NCBI GenBank assembly: GCA_001312405.1
Contig: BBDR01000020.1
Coordinates: 1 to 64,000 of the forward strand
DNA length: 64,000 nt
Direction of reading: 5' to 3'
Source of the DNA: Clostridium sp. NkU-1
GTDB lineage: Bacteria > Bacillota_A > Clostridia > Lachnospirales > Lachnospiraceae
The notes beneath the pieces were generated by a model. It was not told the DNA's origin. It did not search any database and worked only from the letters and a program-made list of their open reading frames with translations. The position numbers were made by a program, and so were the translations under genes. Positions 62,375-64,000 of this stretch are shown here, in pieces (within the stretch, counting starts at the first letter, position 1; every line of letters starts with the position of its first letter).

Positions 62375-62650
62375 CTATCCGAACGCCCGCTCAAATAATT
62401 CCTGTATTTCTTTCACTGCTTTTGCTTTTTCTACTTCCGTCATACCCTCTGTAGGATTATGGCGGCTTCTCCAGCTGTTCCTGATCTCATGCTGTGCTTT
62501 TGTAAACTGTTTCAGCATGTCCTTATCCTCTTCGCTACGGATACTTACGATCTGTCCTAACGGGGTCTTTGGCATGATCCCAGACAATAAGGTGCAGAAC
62601 TCTTTCCAGTCCATGTCCTCTGCTTCGACAAGGCGAATATTGTACTGCAT
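62375..62650 (-). CDS. Gp15-family tail assembly protein (may extend upstream by frameshift)
   Basis: From ATG 62650 the protein is 91 aa (MQYNIRLVEAEDMDWKEFCT). The same frame is open further upstream to about 62705 and reads SSWYDIFEDWELIESSFAM, the conserved start of Gp15 proteins, with no start codon there. So the true protein is probably made as a fusion with the chaperone by frameshifting near 62705. Bacteriophage Gp15 proteins are tail assembly chaperone extensions, analogous to lambda GT. Confidence 0.75.
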   Translation of the reverse strand: MQYNIRLVEAEDMDWKEFCTLLSGIMPKTPLGQIVSIRSEEDKDMLKQFTKAQHEIRNSWRSRHNPTEGMTEVEKAKAVKEIQELFERAFG

Positions 62651-62702
62651 GGCAAAGGAGGATTCTATCAGCTCCCAGTCTTCGAAGATATCATACCAGG
62701 AA

Positions 62703-63050
62703 CTAGTTTCTTTTCTTCCCTGCCTGTCTTTCCTCCCCGGCTTCAGCCTCCACTTTTTCTAAGTCCTCATTGGCAATCGCAGCCATGATAACATTGACAA
62801 TAAGGCTCAGATTATCCATTGTGGGGTCCTGAGACATAATGTATTCGAAGGCTTCTTCCCCCAGAGTGATCTTGATAATAGAATCGATCTTGTCAAATTC
62901 ATCCTTCTCCGGATCCTCAGTTACCGCCCTGATAAAAAGTACTGCACTTTTGCTTGTATTTATTTTATACTCGTGGTCTGCGTCAATCTTGACCGTAGGC
63001 CGTTCCTTGCCGCTCTGCAATCTTGCAACAATGTCATAAGCTCTTGCCAT
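62703..63050 (-). CDS. Phage tail assembly chaperone
   Basis: 115 aa; ATG 63050 (MARAYDIVARLQSGKERPTV) after AGGAGG. YKINTSKSAVLFIRAVTED and FDKIDSIIKITLGEEAFEYI are typical of siphophage tail assembly chaperones, sitting between tail tube and tape measure. The stop at 62705-62703 follows an A-rich stretch (GAAGAAAAGAAAC), and the Gp15 frame opens around it in +1/-2 register. Confidence 0.82.
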   Translation of the reverse strand: MARAYDIVARLQSGKERPTVKIDADHEYKINTSKSAVLFIRAVTEDPEKDEFDKIDSIIKITLGEEAFEYIMSQDPTMDNLSLIVNVIMAAIANEDLEKVEAEAGEERQAGKKRN

Positions 63051-63063
63051 ATCTATCTCCTCC

Positions 63064-63525
63064 TTATTCTCCTGCCTCAGTGCCGTTCCCAGGCGTATAA
63101 ACCGGGCGGCCATCTCCAACCATGTCAAATTCTAACGGCGCTACGCTGGTGGAATCACCGCCGTAGACTGATTTCACGTCTAATACGCAATCGTATGCAA
63201 GGGTTGCACCATCTGGAAATTCAATGGATGCCTTTGTGCCACAATCCAGCCCATCTTTCCACGCTACGCTTGCTACATAATCATTTCCTGGGTCCCCGAT
63301 GTTCCGTTTCCCCTTTAAACTGACCTTAAATTTTTTGGAGGTCATCAGAGATCTTGCCCATCCTTTTGTTGTCATGGGAGTCCAATCCTGGACACCACCA
63401 TCAATGCTGATCTCAAAACTTTCCATGTCAGCAATCTCTTTCATATCGCTTTCTGTACTGGCCTTCCCTTTTACGCCAATTTTAAACACCAACCCGTAAA
63501 CCGGAAATACTCCTAATTCTGGCAT
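63064..63525 (-). CDS. Phage major tail tube protein
   Basis: Intact, 153 aa. MPELGVFPVYGLVFKIGVKG start; SFEISIDGGVQDWTPMTTKGW and KGKRNIGDPGNDYVASVAWK are beta-strands typical of TP901-1-type tail tube proteins; ends NGTEAGE. It polymerises into the tail tube. Located upstream of the chaperone as expected. Confidence 0.85.
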   Translation of the reverse strand: MPELGVFPVYGLVFKIGVKGKASTESDMKEIADMESFEISIDGGVQDWTPMTTKGWARSLMTSKKFKVSLKGKRNIGDPGNDYVASVAWKDGLDCGTKASIEFPDGATLAYDCVLDVKSVYGGDSTSVAPLEFDMVGDGRPVYTPGNGTEAGE

Positions 63526-63529
63526 ATTA

Positions 63530-63921
63530 TCATCCTTTCTTATAATAAATCACAAAATTAATTACATGTTCATAGATGCCCTTACTATCTGTCCCGACAC
63601 TCACAGGGGAGTCTGTTCGCATATCAAATAAGAACACCTCATTATCACCTACAATCCCGCATTTTCCATATAGAAGATCGTACAGTTCTTGTGCTTTTGC
63701 CTCCGCACAAACCGCATCTACTCCCCAATGGACCAGGACGGATACCGCCTTTGTATCATAGGATTTATTTTTTTAAGCCACCTATTGGAATAGGGCGGTC
63801 AGGTCCCTGTGTGGGGTATATACCGATACACTGCTTGTCGTTTCCATTAATTTTTCCAATGTACCAACAGGGACACTCTATTTTTGATTTTAAAAAAATT
63901 CTTTACATCTGTTAGTGTCAT
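63530..63921 (-). CDS. Phage minor capsid / tail-completion protein (frameshifted)
   Basis: About 130 aa. ATG 63921 (MTLTDVKNFFKSKIECPCWYIGKING after repair). T6-7 runs near 63888 and 63770 and a further indel break the frame. Conserved parts: PTQGPDRPIPIGG, then AVSVLVHWGVDAVCAEAKAQ and GTDSKGIYEHVINFVIYYKK. This matches the minor capsid / tail terminator class that follows head genes. Its start overlaps the upstream stop (ATGA). Confidence 0.72.
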
Positions 63922-64000
63922 GTTATCAACCCTTTCGCATTTGCTTTCAGCCGGGCCTTAAAGGCATTTTTAAAGAAGTCTTTCTTGGCACCATCGATAT
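63918..64000 (-). CDS. Phage minor capsid/head-tail joining protein (5' part outside window)
   Basis: The last 26 residues are visible: IDGAKKDFFKNAFKARLKAN then AKGLIT, stop TGA overlapping the next gene's ATG. Position implies a head-tail connector or minor capsid protein. Confidence 0.5.
   Translation of the reverse strand, partial: IDGAKKDFFKNAFKARLKANAKGLIT

Larger units (their letters stand above)
51731..64000. mobile_element. Prophage, siphophage-type: tail and lysis end (partial)
   Basis: All genes from 51906 to the window end are on the minus strand, tightly packed and in standard siphophage order: minor capsid proteins, tail tube, assembly chaperone, Gp15-like, tape measure, distal tail, tail-tip protein, baseplate and fibre proteins, XkdX, holin and amidase. 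The tRNA 3' fragment marks the left edge. Integrase, replication, terminase, portal and capsid genes lie outside. Many genes carry homopolymer indels as in the host region, so integrity cannot be judged. Confidence 0.9.

Overview
The window looks like the chromosome of a low-to-mid GC, spore-forming, anaerobic Firmicute of the Lachnospiraceae (Lacrimispora / Clostridium saccharolyticum type). The evidence is a complete rnfCDGEAB ion-pumping operon, T-box leaders, an anaerobic radical-SAM sulfatase-maturase, a SleL/YaaH-type spore hydrolase and uronate catabolism through KDPG aldolase. Strain identity is inferred from gene content, not from a search.

Layout. 0-9 kb: small conserved proteins, a methyltransferase, leuS behind a leucine T-box, a CPBP membrane protease and an EF-G paralog. 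9-11.5 kb: a sugar kinase and a RETRON. The retron is a reverse transcriptase with NAxxH, YCDD and VTG motifs, preceded on the same strand by a structured msr-msd RNA bounded by perfect 16-bp a1/a2 inverted repeats. 11.6-15 kb: aroF-tyrA-aroA. 15-20 kb: a cysteine hydrolase, a GNAT acetyltransferase and a trpXYZ ABC transporter behind a Trp-specific T-box. 20-24 kb: alpha-glucoside PTS, GH4 phospho-glucosidase and RpiR regulator. 24-30.5 kb: an eda-kdgK-kinase operon with an IclR regulator and shared palindromic operators, then a LacI regulator and uxaC. 30.6-35.7 kb: rnf operon. 36-40.3 kb: MarR plus a heterodimeric ABC exporter. 40.5-51.7 kb: an accessory stretch with a RelA/SpoT-like protein, a Cys-rich peptide, anSME, lipoprotein, spore hydrolase, a second CPBP protease, micro-proteins and two hydrophobic micro-ORFs. 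51.73-64 kb: the lysis and tail end of a siphophage-type prophage, bounded on the left by a tRNA 3' fragment that looks like an att site. The prophage continues past the window.

How the genes fit together. uxaC, KDG kinase and KDPG aldolase form the lower uronate pathway to pyruvate and glyceraldehyde-3-phosphate. The PTS and GH4 enzyme import and split phosphorylated alpha-glucosides. Rnf couples ferredoxin oxidation to ion export. aroF-tyrA-aroA make tyrosine and chorismate precursors, while the Trp T-box controls tryptophan uptake.

Data quality. About thirty genes, including essential leuS, are broken by 1-base indels, mostly at A/T runs of 6-9 or at short G/C runs, and the lost frame resumes at once. 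I read these as sequencing or assembly errors, not pseudogenes, and give coordinates for the reconstructed full genes.
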